Source: CAWJPW01 sp963844845 (GTDB lineage Bacteria > Acidobacteriota > Thermoanaerobaculia > Thermoanaerobaculales > Sulfomarinibacteraceae). From it: 64,000 nt of DNA. The notes under the pieces are model-generated. The model saw only the letters and a program-made list of their open reading frames with translations, was not told the DNA's origin and did not search any database. Location of the stretch: NCBI GenBank assembly GCA_963844845.1, contig CAWJPW010000008.1, forward strand, positions 62,001-126,000, read 5' to 3'. Within the stretch, counting starts at the first letter, position 1. Each line of letters opens with the position of its first letter. Below, in pieces: positions 36,001-44,094 of the stretch. Made by a program: the position numbers and the translations under genes.

Positions 36001-38226
36001 GTCCACCACCTCCACGTCGGAGACGAGTGCGGTGCGTGCGTGCAATCCCTCGAAGAGATCGTGCGACAGCAGCGCGTTCTCGGGGACGCGCCAGCCGACG
36101 GTCGCCTGGAAGGCGTCGACGTCGTACAAGCCCTTGCCGGTGAAGATGCCTGCGCCGAAGAGGTCCTGGTAGGTGTTGGAGACCGCCGTCGTATAGGGGT
36201 CGACGCCGATGTGCCCAGCGTACACTCGTGCGAAAAGCGACCCGCCGGCGCTCGCGAGGTTGACGCTCACGCGCGGCTGGAGGATGCCGTAGCCCGCCGT
36301 GACCCTGCGGAGGTCGGCGTCGACCACTGGCCGGTTGAGCGGGTGCGAGATGATCCCGATCAGGGTCCTTGCGGCGCCCCTCGGGAGTCGCGTGTCGGCG
36401 TCGAGGGTGAGGACGTAGCGCACCGAGGGAAGGAGCGACAGGTCCCCGACCGTGACCGAGAACCCGCTGTCAGCAGAGGAACGCAGCATGCGGTTGAGCT
36501 CTTCGATCTTTCCCCGCTTGCGCTCCCAGCCCATGAAGACGTTCTCTTTCGGGTTCCAGCGCCGATCGCGGTGGAAGAGGTAGAAACGGTCGTTCCCATC
36601 AGGCACGTGCCGACGGTTGAGGGCCTCGATCCCGGCCACCGCCGCGGCGAGAATCTCGTCGTCACCGGCAACCTCGAGGGTTGGCGCGTCCTTGAAGTCG
36701 CTCAGGATCGCGAAGTGGATCCGGGGGTCGAGGTTGCCGAGCGCCTGCACCTCCAGGTGCGCGAGGAGGCGCTCGACCTCCCCCACGCTGCCGAGCAGCA
36801 CGGGCACGACCACCATCGTGCGGGCGCTGTCGGGGATCCCATCGCTGAAGTCGAGGCGTGGAAGCCGGCGTGGCGGCACCAGCGCGGCCACGACCCGCTG
36901 CACGAGGAGCACCGCGAGCTCGCTTGCGGGGAGCAGTGCGAGGAGGGCCGCCGCCGTCGCCATCGCGGTGCCCCCCACGGCGCCGGCATAGGCGTACGCA
37001 CCGAGCACGCCGACGCCGGTCAGCAGACCGATGCCGCCGAGGTACGCCGCGGTCGCATGGGCGAAGATCCCACGGCGGAGCCGCTGGAAGAGGCGCGGGC
37101 GGGACGCAACGTCGATCTCGAGGTCGCGCCGGCCGAGGCCGATCAGGTGATAGCCGACGTGCGCAGCCCGGTCGCCGACTCCCTTCTGCTGGGCGGTGCG
37201 GCGAGCGCTCTCGACGGTCCTCAAGGCAACGCGCACCTGTGCCCCGCCGGTCCGCTCGGCGAGATCCTCCACGGCGTGCCGGTAGCGGTCGCGGCTCGCG
37301 AAGTCCATCCGAGGGTAGACCCCGGCCGGGTCCCGCCGCAGGATCTCCTCCAGCGGACTGACCAGCTCCACGAAGCGGCTCCAGTCGAGCGTCGCGCAGA
37401 AGCGGAGGCTCGTCACCGTGTTGCCCATGGAGACCTGGTCGGTCGCCTCCTGCTGGCTTTCAGATCGGACGGCATCCTCGGGCGTCGTCCCCCGTGCGGC
37501 AAGCGCCTGCTCCACTGCAGCCGCGAGCGGGGCCGCGCGGGGGTCGTACTCGCGCATCCGCTGCCGAAGCTGCGCCACGAAGGCGGTCGGGAGCGGGTCG
37601 GGCAGAGGGCGGTGAATCTCACCTCTCTCCAGCCGTGCGAGGGCAACGTCCGCATCCATGCGCGCCGTCCGCCCGGCGACGATTCCGTCTATCAGGAGCC
37701 GCAGGTTCTCGATGAGCGCGAGCTTGAGCATGATGGGCCAGGCCCAGAGCTCGCCGATCGTCAACGGCGCCACGGTTTGAAAGGCGAGGAGGAAGCGCGT
37801 GAGTCGATCCGCGTCGAGCCGTCCGTCGCTGTGCAGGATCAGCTCGAGCGCCATGGCATGAATACGGGCCTCGCCCGAGAGCTCGCGTGCCGCGAGCTTC
37901 GGCAGTTTTCGGTAGTACTGAGAGGGGAGGCCGTGCCGCACGGCACGCACCTCCGACTCGACGAGGTGAAAGTTGTCGAGCAGCCACTCGGCGGCCGGAG
38001 GAACGGCGACGCCCCTACGGACGTCGTCAGCGAGAGAGCGGTACGCCGCTTTCAGGACGAGGATGTTCTCTTCCAGCCGCGGCAACACGTGGTGCCCGAC
38101 CGAACGGGAGACAGGCGCCAGCGTGAAGGCGGCGGCGAGCGTCTTGGCTCGCTCCTCGAGCCCCTCGAGGCTCAGGAGCTCACCTCGGAGAGGTATGCCT
38201 CTCGCTGGACGGCGCCGTCCGAACAA
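30022..38226 (-). CDS. ndvB: cyclic beta-1,2-glucan synthase-like protein (NdvB family)
   Basis: 2734 residues, the full NdvB size. Order: soluble N-terminus; membrane helices near 390-445; GT84 glycosyltransferase about 490-800 with LTLDADTRLPRGA and HRWVRGDWQ; more helices about 795-975; a glucoamylase-like domain about 1020-1450 (LLNWYDTENLAPLLP); beta-sandwich and GH94 phosphorylase region to the end with SCDWNDGFNNVG (Asp near 2412). The enzyme builds and trims periplasmic beta-glucans for envelope and osmotic adaptation. The start is TTG 38226, with a near-perfect AGGAGGTGATC site. It follows 38248-38907 and regulon promoter copy 4. The stop lies inside the 39-bp repeat. Confidence 0.94.
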   Translation of the reverse strand: MFGRRRPARGIPLRGELLSLEGLEERAKTLAAAFTLAPVSRSVGHHVLPRLEENILVLKAAYRSLADDVRRGVAVPPAAEWLLDNFHLVESEVRAVRHGLPSQYYRKLPKLAARELSGEARIHAMALELILHSDGRLDADRLTRFLLAFQTVAPLTIGELWAWPIMLKLALIENLRLLIDGIVAGRTARMDADVALARLERGEIHRPLPDPLPTAFVAQLRQRMREYDPRAAPLAAAVEQALAARGTTPEDAVRSESQQEATDQVSMGNTVTSLRFCATLDWSRFVELVSPLEEILRRDPAGVYPRMDFASRDRYRHAVEDLAERTGGAQVRVALRTVESARRTAQQKGVGDRAAHVGYHLIGLGRRDLEIDVASRPRLFQRLRRGIFAHATAAYLGGIGLLTGVGVLGAYAYAGAVGGTAMATAAALLALLPASELAVLLVQRVVAALVPPRRLPRLDFSDGIPDSARTMVVVPVLLGSVGEVERLLAHLEVQALGNLDPRIHFAILSDFKDAPTLEVAGDDEILAAAVAGIEALNRRHVPDGNDRFYLFHRDRRWNPKENVFMGWERKRGKIEELNRMLRSSADSGFSVTVGDLSLLPSVRYVLTLDADTRLPRGAARTLIGIISHPLNRPVVDADLRRVTAGYGILQPRVSVNLASAGGSLFARVYAGHIGVDPYTTAVSNTYQDLFGAGIFTGKGLYDVDAFQATVGWRVPENALLSHDLFEGLHARTALVSDVEVVDDYPANVLAHARRQHRWVRGDWQILAWLFPVVPTPLGFAKNHLPLISQWKILDNLRRSLVAPALFAFFAAAWTLLPGRPLVWTLGGLALVGFPLVDSLLQLLERRPAREPARVYLRGLVEELSTAFAQALLTLVFLPFHAWRMVHAIALTLVRVVITRRRLLDWETAAAQGARAAGLLREGIRSFFVEMAASPIAGLGLLAVTIAVRPAALPLALPFIALWTAAPACAYWLSQPMVTRRRELSPEDRDLLRTVARQTWAYFETLAGPDDHWLPPDNFQEDRSPAVAHRTSPTNIAMGLLSTLAAHDLGLLPADAMAERLDRTLTTVEALEQHEGHLLNWYDTENLAPLLPRYVSTVDSGNLAGALLVVAEGCRQLAASRSDLAPRLSDVAARAMALADGMNFAFLYDRRRQLFSIGYRLADAGGPGRADSSYYDLLASEARLASFFAIAKGDVPQSHWFHLGRLVVSVAGVPTLVSWGATMFEYLMPLLLMRTYPGTLLDQSCRMVVRKQIRYGRERHVPWGISESAYDLVDRLGNYQYKEFGVPGLGLKRGLADELVVAPYATALAALLEPVRAARNLRHLTREGAEGPFGYYDAVDYTAREPAEIGDPRATREGAGVSVKIHLAHHQGMTLVAIANVLLGDLMVDRFHADRRVQATELLLQERIPREAPVIEPRPAEETPAEPPALVRAPRRLRSPHTPYPRAQILSNGSYVAIVTNGGGGTSFCRGRAVTRWREDRTRDPGSQFVYLRDVHMGAVWSAAYQPTAKEPETYLVELLAEKATFERLDHGIATRLEVAVSPGDDAEVRRVSLTNLSDRPREIELTSYVELGLGAIAEDVANPAFGKLFVETEWIAENTALLAHRRRRGPQDPTLVGFHVLAIHGPTQAQVEWETDRMRFLGRGRGPDDPEAMDGRALSGTTGAVLDPILSLRTRLRLAPGGFARVTFTTGVAADEPTARACAQKYHDHGVAARAFALAYTQAQMSQRHLGISLEQAQLTERLASRVFFSDASLRADEETLAKNTLGQNGLWRFGISGDLPIVLVRVQEPDDVQLVRQVLTAHEHWRLKGLKADAVILNEHSAGYREEMHLELTQLVDGGPWSAWKDMPGGVFLLQGDSISEAEKVLLSVVAQAVLSGDRGTLEQQLDRSEPEPPLPLDRVPTDEAPGTVGAGPLGAGPEPPPLLLDNGLGGFTRDGSEYVVVLEGDRETPLPWVNVLANPRFGSIVTTCGAAHTWAENSRDNRLTPFANDPVTDPTAEAIFLRDEDSGALWGATPSPIRRTRHSPRWVVRHAAGVTRFGRTADGIAHELAVFVAREEPVKLSLLSVTNHSDRPRRLTIFSYNEWLLGPPIASGPRFIATEYDDQTSAVLARDLYSQERSRVAFAAASEPLVAATGDRLEFIGRNGSLSHAAALGRPLLSNRFGAGLDPCAALQTVVDLEPGATRRVVFLLGQGRDAAEVRALLGRFAGSGGAEAAEAELVRVEASWDDTLGAVRVSTPDDSFDLLVNRWLLYQNLTCRVWARSGYSQSSGAYGFRDQLQDVLALMLTRPDLTREHILRAAARQFVEGDVQHWWSAPGGQGIRTRCSDDLLWLAYATAEYVKATGDRPVLDERVPFLRAPAVPPGEPEAYGIPAISRETGTLFEHCARAVDRALTAGAHGLPLIGSCDWNDGFNNVGPEGRGESIFVGWFLNAVLGAFIPLCQERGEAPRAARYHAERERLATMLEQSWDGEWYRRAYFDDGTPLGSSQNDEGRIDSVAQTWAVLSGAAPARRAVRAMDAVRTHLVRRGAGIVLLLTPPFDHSVLDPGYIKGYIPGVRENGGQYTHAAAWVVFALTRLGSGDEAVELFHMLNPINHSRTASQVEQYMTEPYSVAGDVYDHPAHRGRGGWTWYTGSAGWLYRAGLEGILGLVRRGAFFSINPCIPSSWPTYSIDWRFGTAHYTIVVENPQRRCRGVASVELDGSPVDPTAIPLSDDGGVHRVRVVLGAGRVTAAG

Positions 38227-38247
38227 TGATCACCTCCTGTGTGGCCT

Positions 38248-38907
38248 TCAGCGAGCGGCGGGGGCCGTGCTTGCTGCCCGTAGCGCCGCGGCGTCGCGCT
38301 CGGAGACTGTCTCCCCGCCGACCGTCGCGCGAAGACGGGCCTGTCCTGTCCCGGCCTCCGCGTAGCCCGGCGACACCTCGTTCTCGAGCGCTTCCAGCTG
38401 CGCACCCTGCTCGGAGAGCCAGGCGAGAATGGCCTCGTTTCCGGCGTCACGCCTGGGCGGGACGAGGCGCCGGTCCATCTGGGAATGACCTGGGGCGACC
38501 GCCGGCCGGACCGTCCAGCGCTCCCTCTCGGCGTGCCAGCAGAGCTGCTCGGCAAGGTCGAACGCGCGCTCGCGAAGGTCGTCCTGCCGCGCCTTCAGCT
38601 CCACGTTCTCGCGTTGGATCGCGTCGAGGTCGTGCTGCGCCGGAGCCGGGTTCGACTCGGCGAAGCCCCCGCAGACGACGGCGAGGGCGATGAGGCTGAC
38701 AAGGGCGAAAGCCCCCAGCACCCACCCCGCACCGGGCACGACGAGCTCGAGGTCGGCAGGCACCTCATGCCTGCCCGGTCGCTGTGGCGCGACGAGGGCA
38801 TAGCGCTTGGCGCCGGCACGAGCACCGGGATCGGCCCGCCGCACAGCAGGCAGAGCGCCGACAACACGGCGCACAGCGGAGAACCTACCGGCTCCTGCGC
38901 GTTTCAT
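38248..38907 (-). CDS. single-pass membrane protein with coiled coil
   Basis: 219 residues: basic N-terminus, one helix (GAGWVLGAFALVSLIALAVVC) near residue 70, then a charged coiled-coil segment (LDAIQRENVELKARQDDLRE). The later part (AWLSEQGAQLEALENEVS) resembles the stalk that precedes the catalytic domain in M23 murein peptidases, but no peptidase domain follows, so it may be a truncated relative. The start at 38907 has GGGAGAGG upstream and sits 26 nt below the third box of promoter copy 4. It lies 21 bases upstream of ndvB on the same strand, so the two form an operon. Confidence 0.65.
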   Translation of the reverse strand: MKRAGAGRFSAVRRVVGALPAVRRADPGARAGAKRYALVAPQRPGRHEVPADLELVVPGAGWVLGAFALVSLIALAVVCGGFAESNPAPAQHDLDAIQRENVELKARQDDLRERAFDLAEQLCWHAERERWTVRPAVAPGHSQMDRRLVPPRRDAGNEAILAWLSEQGAQLEALENEVSPGYAEAGTGQARLRATVGGETVSERDAAALRAASTAPAAR

Positions 38908-38933
38908 GGGCCCCTCTCCCTTCCCCGGCACTT

Positions 38934-39014
38934 CTCATATGGTGCGCCTCCATTCCCGTGGCGGGGAACCGCACTTACTACCCGGGTGACACGCGGGATT
39001 CCGTATGAACTACC
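38934..39014 (-). promoter_or_regulatory. composite regulon promoter, copy 4 (38907 gene and ndvB)
   Basis: In gene orientation: GGTAGTTCATACGG, 32 bp to GGGTAGTAAGTGCGGTTCCC, then a weaker third box ending ATATGAG, then 26 nt to the start codon. Faces away from copy 5 in the same divergent intergenic region. Confidence 0.65.
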
Positions 39015-39174
39015 CGGCCGCAGAGCCCCATGTCGGGACGCGGCCTCCCTCGCCGGGCGCACTCCGGGTGAGTACGCGGCCGGCACCCGGGGACCACCCT
39101 CTTCAGCGGCGCGTCGCGCTCCGCGGCCCAACCGCGCTTCTTCCCGCTTGATTGCTCCCGATCGAGTGGTTCCT

Positions 39175-39246
39175 ACTCAGCCTTCAGCTGCGCTTTCGGG
39201 TAGTAAGTGCGCTTCCGGAGGGGCGGCCCCGGGCACTACCTTTGAG
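39175..39246 (+). promoter_or_regulatory. composite regulon promoter, copy 5 (39273 gene)
   Basis: AGTGGTTCCTACTCA, 34 bp to GGGTAGTAAGTGCGCTTCC, 21 bp after GCGCTT the box CTACCTTTGAG, then 26 nt to the ATG at 39273. It is the only copy that drives a plus-strand gene. Confidence 0.75.
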
Positions 39247-39272
39247 ACCGAGTCAAGAGGAAGGGGGTGCTC

Positions 39273-39356
39273 ATGAGCAGTACCACGCTGATCATCGTGA
39301 TCGTTCTCCTGGTGCTCTTCTTCGGTGGTGGTGGCTACTACTGGCGAAGGAGATAG
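39273..39356 (+). CDS. 27-residue membrane peptide (DUF3309-like)
   Basis: A hydrophobic helix LIIVIVLLVLFFGGGGYYW followed by RRR, behind AGGAAGGGGG. Such micro-proteins with a Gly-rich end of the helix are widespread and usually annotated as DUF3309-like; the role is unknown. The promoter spacing (26 nt from the CTACCTTTGAG box) supports this as the first gene of the transcript. Its last codons contain the AAGGAG ribosome site of the next gene. Confidence 0.75.
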   Translation: MSSTTLIIVIVLLVLFFGGGGYYWRRR

Positions 39357-39360
39357 GGCT

Positions 39361-40350
39361 GTGCATCGACGATTGCACGAGGTCCAGACGATGGGAACCC
39401 AGCCTGATCGCAGCGGGGGAAGCGCCCCGGCTTCGCGCGCGCGGCTGACGTGTCGGCGGCGGTTGCTCGTGGGGCTGGGGGTCATGGCTGGGCTGGGCTG
39501 GCTTGCCGCCTGCGCCACCGCCCCACCGCCGACCGTCGGCGGCGCCGCAGCCGCCCGCGGTGGCCCTGTCCGGGTGATAGCGACCATCCGTGAGCACGGT
39601 CCATGGATGGACGAGCGGGCCGCCGAGGGCGTGCGCCTGCTCGAGGCGGGCCGGGCGGAGACGGCCCCCGCAGTACAGCTCCCCAGCCCCGAGGCGGCAA
39701 CCCTGACCGCCCCTCTGAGGGGGACCCTGGCCCCGACCACTGTCGGCCGGACCGACGCGACCGAGGACGCCATTGTCTCCATCTTCAGCGGCAACCCAGG
39801 CGCGCTCCTCGCGTTTGCTGCCGTCGCCGAGCGCCGGCACGACTGGGAACGGGCCATGCGCCTCTATGAATCGGTGCCGGACAACGAACCACAACGCACC
39901 GCCTCCCTGCTCCGAGCCAAGCTCGGGTGGCGCCGCTCCAACCTGCCGCGGTGCGCCCAGCAGGCCATCGCTTCAACCCGGCTGACCCGATCCGAGCTGG
40001 CCATCCTGGTGGTGTCGATGGCGCCGCAGCTGGAGATGACCAGGGGCGCCAGCTCGCCGGTCCTCTCCGACATCATCGACCTGCCCTGCTACGGCGACGT
40101 TGTGACCGCGGCGCGCCTGGGGCTGCTCGACGTCGACCGTCTCGAGCACCGGTTCTTTCCCGCTCGGGCGGCGCGACCCGAGGAGGTTCGCGGCGCCGTC
40201 GCCGGCCTCTGCCACCTCCTCGACATCGTCGTTCCGGTGTGGTGCGGGGACACCGGGGCACCGGTGGGCTGCACCCCGCTGTCTCTGCCGGTGCGGGGGG
40301 CGCAGGTCGCCGAGCTGGTGTCCAGGCTCACCGAGACCGAGAAGCCGTAG
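39361..40350 (+). CDS. lipoprotein with SLH-like C-terminal region
   Basis: 329 residues from GTG 39361, whose AAGGAG lies inside the end of the preceding micro-gene. A twin-arginine-like CRRRLLVGLG segment and the lipobox LAAC (residue about 52) suggest lipidation and outer-membrane or periplasmic anchoring. The centre has a TPR-like helix pair (ERRHDWERAMRLYESVPD). Residues 210-290 (LTRSELAILVVSM...LPCYGDVVTAARLGLL...HRFFPARAARPEEV) match the pattern of S-layer homology domains. Function unknown; probably structural in the envelope. Co-transcribed with the 27-residue peptide under promoter copy 5. Confidence 0.7.
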   Translation: MHRRLHEVQTMGTQPDRSGGSAPASRARLTCRRRLLVGLGVMAGLGWLAACATAPPPTVGGAAAARGGPVRVIATIREHGPWMDERAAEGVRLLEAGRAETAPAVQLPSPEAATLTAPLRGTLAPTTVGRTDATEDAIVSIFSGNPGALLAFAAVAERRHDWERAMRLYESVPDNEPQRTASLLRAKLGWRRSNLPRCAQQAIASTRLTRSELAILVVSMAPQLEMTRGASSPVLSDIIDLPCYGDVVTAARLGLLDVDRLEHRFFPARAARPEEVRGAVAGLCHLLDIVVPVWCGDTGAPVGCTPLSLPVRGAQVAELVSRLTETEKP

Positions 40351-40445
40351 TCTCGGGCGCAGCCCATCCATGAGAACTTGGTGCGAACGGCCCTGTTAGC
40401 CGCCTTCTGCTGGCCTCACCGTGACTACCCGACGGGGTGCCCGGC

Positions 40446-41108
40446 TCAGGCGCGCCCCGTCTCCTCTTCTTCGACGCCGACCGGCCTGTCGACGGCGCCG
40501 AAGAGCTGCTCGATAGGGAGATCGCGCGAGCGCAGACGGCGCGGCCGGCGGGTGAGGTAGTTTTTGCGCACGCCGAACGAGAGCAGCGCCCGCTCGAGGA
40601 GCCGGTGACCTCGGAAGAGGCGTGACATGACGGTGCCCACCGGAATCGCGAGAATCGCAGCGATCTCCTTGTAGGAGTGCCCCTCGATGTCGGCGAGAAG
40701 GACCACCACCCGGAAGACGAACGGGAGCTCCGTCAATGCCCGCCGCACCTCCTCGTCGAAGGAGGCCTCGACGAGCTCGTCCTCAGCGGTGCGGATCACC
40801 ACGCCGACGGGCGAGGCAAGCTCCGACCTCGGCGTCGCTTCGAGGTCGGCGATCGCCACCATGATCGGCGACTTCCGGCGTCGCCGATAATCGTTGATGA
40901 ACGTGTTCCTGAGGATCGTGAACAGCCACGCCCTCAGGTTGGAGCCGACACGGAAGGTCCCATAGTACCGATAGGCCTTGAGGTAGGTGTCCTGCAGCAG
41001 GTCATCGGCGTTCTCCGGGCTGTGGGCGAGGCGAAGCGCCGCTCTGCGCAGCTGCGCTCGATAGGGCAGCTCGCCACTACTGAAGTCCCACACATCCTGC
41101 TTCTCCAT
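40446..41108 (-). CDS. ECF-type RNA polymerase sigma factor
   Basis: 220 residues. Sigma region 2 is at about 20-85 (PENADDLLQDTYLKAYRYYG and LRAWLFTILRNTFINDYRRRR), and region 4 at about 125-180 (LPFVFRVVVLLADIEGHSYKE, then IAAILAIPVGTVMSRLFRGH). A 40-residue basic tail follows. No anti-sigma gene is adjacent. The start at 41108 is preceded by GGAGGAGAG. It has a diverged regulon promoter copy upstream, so it could be a downstream tier of that regulon rather than its controller; the promoter boxes do not look like the usual ECF GGAAC/GTC pattern. Confidence 0.9.
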   Translation of the reverse strand: MEKQDVWDFSSGELPYRAQLRRAALRLAHSPENADDLLQDTYLKAYRYYGTFRVGSNLRAWLFTILRNTFINDYRRRRKSPIMVAIADLEATPRSELASPVGVVIRTAEDELVEASFDEEVRRALTELPFVFRVVVLLADIEGHSYKEIAAILAIPVGTVMSRLFRGHRLLERALLSFGVRKNYLTRRPRRLRSRDLPIEQLFGAVDRPVGVEEEETGRA

Positions 41109-41131
41109 TTCACTCTCCTCCGACTGACTAC

Positions 41132-41213
41132 CTTCACCGTAGCTCGCACGTGAAGCATCGAAAACCGCACTTACCACCCAGGTCCGAAGCACTCCTCTCC
41201 GTGGAAAATGCGC
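41132..41213 (-). promoter_or_regulatory. composite regulon promoter, copy 6 (ECF sigma gene)
   Basis: In gene orientation the proximal element GGGTGGTAAGTGCGGTTTTC is well conserved and followed after 20 bp by CTACGGTGAAG and then 23 nt to the ATG. The distal element (GCGCATTTTCCAC) has lost the palindrome, so this copy is the most diverged of the nine. Confidence 0.55.
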
Positions 41214-41552
41214 ATCTCTCCTCGACGTCTCCCGGCGGACAGAGCGAAGGCACGCGCTCCACTGGCACGCTTACCTCAGAGCGCTCGGCTCGGCCAGGGT
41301 GCTGGTGGGTGCGCCGGCGCCGCCTTCGTTCCCGCTCGAGACCCGCGCGTTCGGCGTCGCCCTGGGAGCTCACGTCCCGTAGGGTGCGGCGCTTGATGTC
41401 CGGGGCGATCCTTCCCGCGCTTCGTCGCTCAACTCGTGACACGGACGCTGCCCGACAGCCGCCGCGAGACCCCAGGTACGACAAATCCACGTGGCAGGGA
41501 GCACTGCCCATCCGACATGCGCCTCAAGCCTGGCCCTACCCCCCTCTGTGTC
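41214..41552. other. intergenic stretch, no recognisable gene
   Basis: About 340 bases between two promoter-like elements. A minus-strand frame of 125 codons spans it, but its composition is Arg/Ser/Glu-rich like an antisense shadow and it lacks a family resemblance. Given the promoter-like copy 10 above it, a short lost gene is possible. Confidence 0.4.
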
Positions 41553-41606
41553 GCGAAGCGAACTCACGACCCGGAAGCAGGACCGCAACGTGGGCAAAAG
41601 ATACTC
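41553..41606 (-). promoter_or_regulatory. decayed copy 10 of the regulon promoter element
   Basis: Shares AGCAGGACCGC-ACGTGGG and the following GGGCGGCCAC with copy 7, but the GGGTAG and GCGCTT cores are mutated and no third box follows. It lies just past the 3' end of the GGDEF-EAL gene and probably derives from a duplication of copy 7. Confidence 0.4.
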
Positions 41607-41663
41607 GTCGGGCGGCCACCGGCTATCACCGACGGTCGTGGGGGCGGCCGTGCCGTCGTCGTT

Positions 41664-44090
41664 TCAAGACGATGCGCGGAGGAGCGCCGCGAACTCGACC
41701 GGCTCGAGCGCAGCAGCGAAAAGGTGCCCCTGATAGGCGTCGCAGCCGCTCCCGCGGAGGACCTCAAGTTGGGCAGGTGTCTCGACGCCCTCCGCGAGGA
41801 CGCCGAGCCTCAGGCCGTGCCCGAGCCCGATGACGGCGCTCGCGACAGCCTGGTCGGTTGTGTCGTCGGCGATCTGGCGGATGAACGAGGAGTCCAGCTT
41901 GAGCCGGTCGATGGGGAAGCGCCGCAGATGGTTGAGCGAGGAGTAGCCGGTGCCGAAGTCGTCGAGGGCGAGCGTGACGCCGAGGGCCCTGACAGCCTTG
42001 AGTGTGCTGATCGCAGTTTCGAGGTTGGCCATCATCGAGCCTTCGGTGATCTCGATCTCGAGCAGGCTGGGATCGAGACCGGTCTCCGTGAGAGTCGCGG
42101 CGATCCGCTCGGCGAGGGGTAAAGCGGAGATCTCCTGTGCCGACAGGTTGACCGCCACCCGGACCGCAGGCAGACCCTCGACCATCCAGTCGCGTACCTG
42201 GCGGCAGGCCGCGCCCAGTACCCACGCGCCAATCTTGTCGGCAAGCCCCATGTCCTCGGCGAACGGGATGAACTGGGCGGGGAAGACGAGCCCGTTCTCA
42301 GGGTGACGCCAGCGAATAAGGGCCTCGACGCCGACGATCTCGCCGGTACCGATCGATAGTTGCGGTTGGTAGTGCAGGACGAACTCGTCGCATTGAAGCG
42401 CCCGGCGCAGGTCGCTCTCGAGGCGGAAGCGGTCCGCCGCGGCAGAGGCGAGCTCGGTGGTGTAGAACTGCAGGCTGCCTCGACCGTGCTGCTTGGCGCA
42501 ACGCAAGGCGACGGCGGCTTGATCCATGAGGGTGGCGAGCTCGTTACTGTCCTCCGGGCAGAGGCTGACCCCGATGGAGGCGGTGCCGAAGAGCTCCTCT
42601 CGACCGAACCTGAACGGGGTGACCAGCGCGTTGAAAACCCTCTGCGCGACCGCCCCGGCGCTGCTGGCGTCGGACAGCTTCGTGAGCAGCACCATGAACT
42701 CGTCGTTTCCCAATCGGCCGACGACGTCGTCGTCCCGCACAAAGAGGTCCAGTCGCTCGGCCACTCTGCGGAGCAGCTCGTCACCGGCGGCGTAGCCGGG
42801 AGTGTCGCTGAGATGCTTGAATCGGTCGAGCTCGTAGCTGAGGAACATGACTGCCACATGGCCGCCGCTGAGGCGGGCTCGCTTCAGTGCGCGCTCGCCC
42901 CGGGCCACGAAGAGCCCCCGGTTGGGCAGGCCGGTGAGCAGGTCGTGTTGGGCGAGGAATTCGAAGCGCTCCTCGCTCGCCTTGATCGTGCTCCTGTCCG
43001 AGAAGACGCCGACGTAGTTCACCACCTGATCCTGCCCGTCGCGAACGACGCTGATTGAAAGCAGCTCCGGGTAGGTCGTGCCGTTCTTCCGCCGGTTCCA
43101 GATCTCGCCCTGCCAACGCCCGCTGTCGAGCATCGACGCCCACATCTCCTCGTCGAACTCCGGGTCCTGGCGACCGGACTGGAGGAGGCTCGGCTGCCGT
43201 CCGACCACCTCTGTCGCGTCGTAGCCGGTGATCTCGCAGAAGGCCCGGTTCACCGCCTGGATACGAAACTCAGAATCCGTGATCATGACACCGTCTGCGA
43301 TCTCCTCGATGGCCACTCCGGCAAGGAGCAGGTCGGGGCCGGCGACCTCGATCTGCGGGCGGCCATCGGCCTGCTCCATGCCGACTGTGGGCAGGCGCTG
43401 CTTGAGCCCCGCAGAAAGCTCGGCCGCCTCTCGCACCAGTCTGAGATTCTCGAGTCGCGCCTGGGCGATGCCGACGACCTGCCAGAGCAGCGGCAGCAGC
43501 GCCGCCAACTGGGCCGCGGTCCGCCGCTGGTCGGCGGCGAGCAAGAGGAGAGGGGGGTCGGAGTTGGGCCAGGAGGGCAAGAGCATCACGCTCGAAGGCA
43601 CCAGGCCACCGCCAGGGATCGACAGCGCTTCCGGGGGCATGATCCACTCCCGAGAGCCGTCCCCCCCACCGACGAGCGCATCGAAGTGGTGCCCGAAGGC
43701 GTGCACCTCGGCGCCGGTCGGCACACCGTCGGCAAAGGCGGCGTACTCGTAGCGAACCACCAGACGGGCACCCTCCGGCTCGACGAAGGCGCAGTACGCA
43801 ACGTTCTTGAGGACCGACACCCGTTCGAGGACGGTGGCGAGAATGGCCGCAGGGTCGTCGCCTCGCCCGATCGCCTCGGCAACCAACCTGAGCGCCAGGG
43901 TATCCTCGTCCCGCTCGGTAAGGCGCTGGTCCTCGTCCTTGAAGACCTGCAGGCGAGCCTCGAAGTCGCGGCCGTGTCCATCGAGATCGTCGGCCGGCCG
44001 CGCACCTTGCGAAGAAGGCCTGGATCTTCTCGGCGTGGAGCTCCGGCTCGTCGACCTCACCAGCACCTTTGGTCTGTTGTACGGAGCCAT
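41664..44090 (-). CDS. PAS-GGDEF-EAL cyclic-di-GMP signalling protein
   Basis: 808 residues in the open frame: GAF-like N-terminal half (about 60-235), PAS (about 255-370; AVNRAFCEITGYDATEVVGR), GGDEF (about 385-545; the signature is GRLGNDEF, degenerate), and EAL (about 560-805) with EALIRWRHPENG, NLSAQEI, EITEGSMM and DDFGTGYSSL intact. I expect phosphodiesterase activity, with the GGDEF regulatory or weak. The start is uncertain: promoter spacing points to an ATG at 44160 whose frame breaks after about 20 codons (see the separate entry), so the first 40 residues from 44090 are probably not native. Confidence 0.9.
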   Translation of the reverse strand: MAPYNRPKVLVRSTSRSSTPRRSRPSSQGARPADDLDGHGRDFEARLQVFKDEDQRLTERDEDTLALRLVAEAIGRGDDPAAILATVLERVSVLKNVAYCAFVEPEGARLVVRYEYAAFADGVPTGAEVHAFGHHFDALVGGGDGSREWIMPPEALSIPGGGLVPSSVMLLPSWPNSDPPLLLLAADQRRTAAQLAALLPLLWQVVGIAQARLENLRLVREAAELSAGLKQRLPTVGMEQADGRPQIEVAGPDLLLAGVAIEEIADGVMITDSEFRIQAVNRAFCEITGYDATEVVGRQPSLLQSGRQDPEFDEEMWASMLDSGRWQGEIWNRRKNGTTYPELLSISVVRDGQDQVVNYVGVFSDRSTIKASEERFEFLAQHDLLTGLPNRGLFVARGERALKRARLSGGHVAVMFLSYELDRFKHLSDTPGYAAGDELLRRVAERLDLFVRDDDVVGRLGNDEFMVLLTKLSDASSAGAVAQRVFNALVTPFRFGREELFGTASIGVSLCPEDSNELATLMDQAAVALRCAKQHGRGSLQFYTTELASAAADRFRLESDLRRALQCDEFVLHYQPQLSIGTGEIVGVEALIRWRHPENGLVFPAQFIPFAEDMGLADKIGAWVLGAACRQVRDWMVEGLPAVRVAVNLSAQEISALPLAERIAATLTETGLDPSLLEIEITEGSMMANLETAISTLKAVRALGVTLALDDFGTGYSSLNHLRRFPIDRLKLDSSFIRQIADDTTDQAVASAVIGLGHGLRLGVLAEGVETPAQLEVLRGSGCDAYQGHLFAAALEPVEFAALLRASS

Positions 44091-44094
44091 CGGC

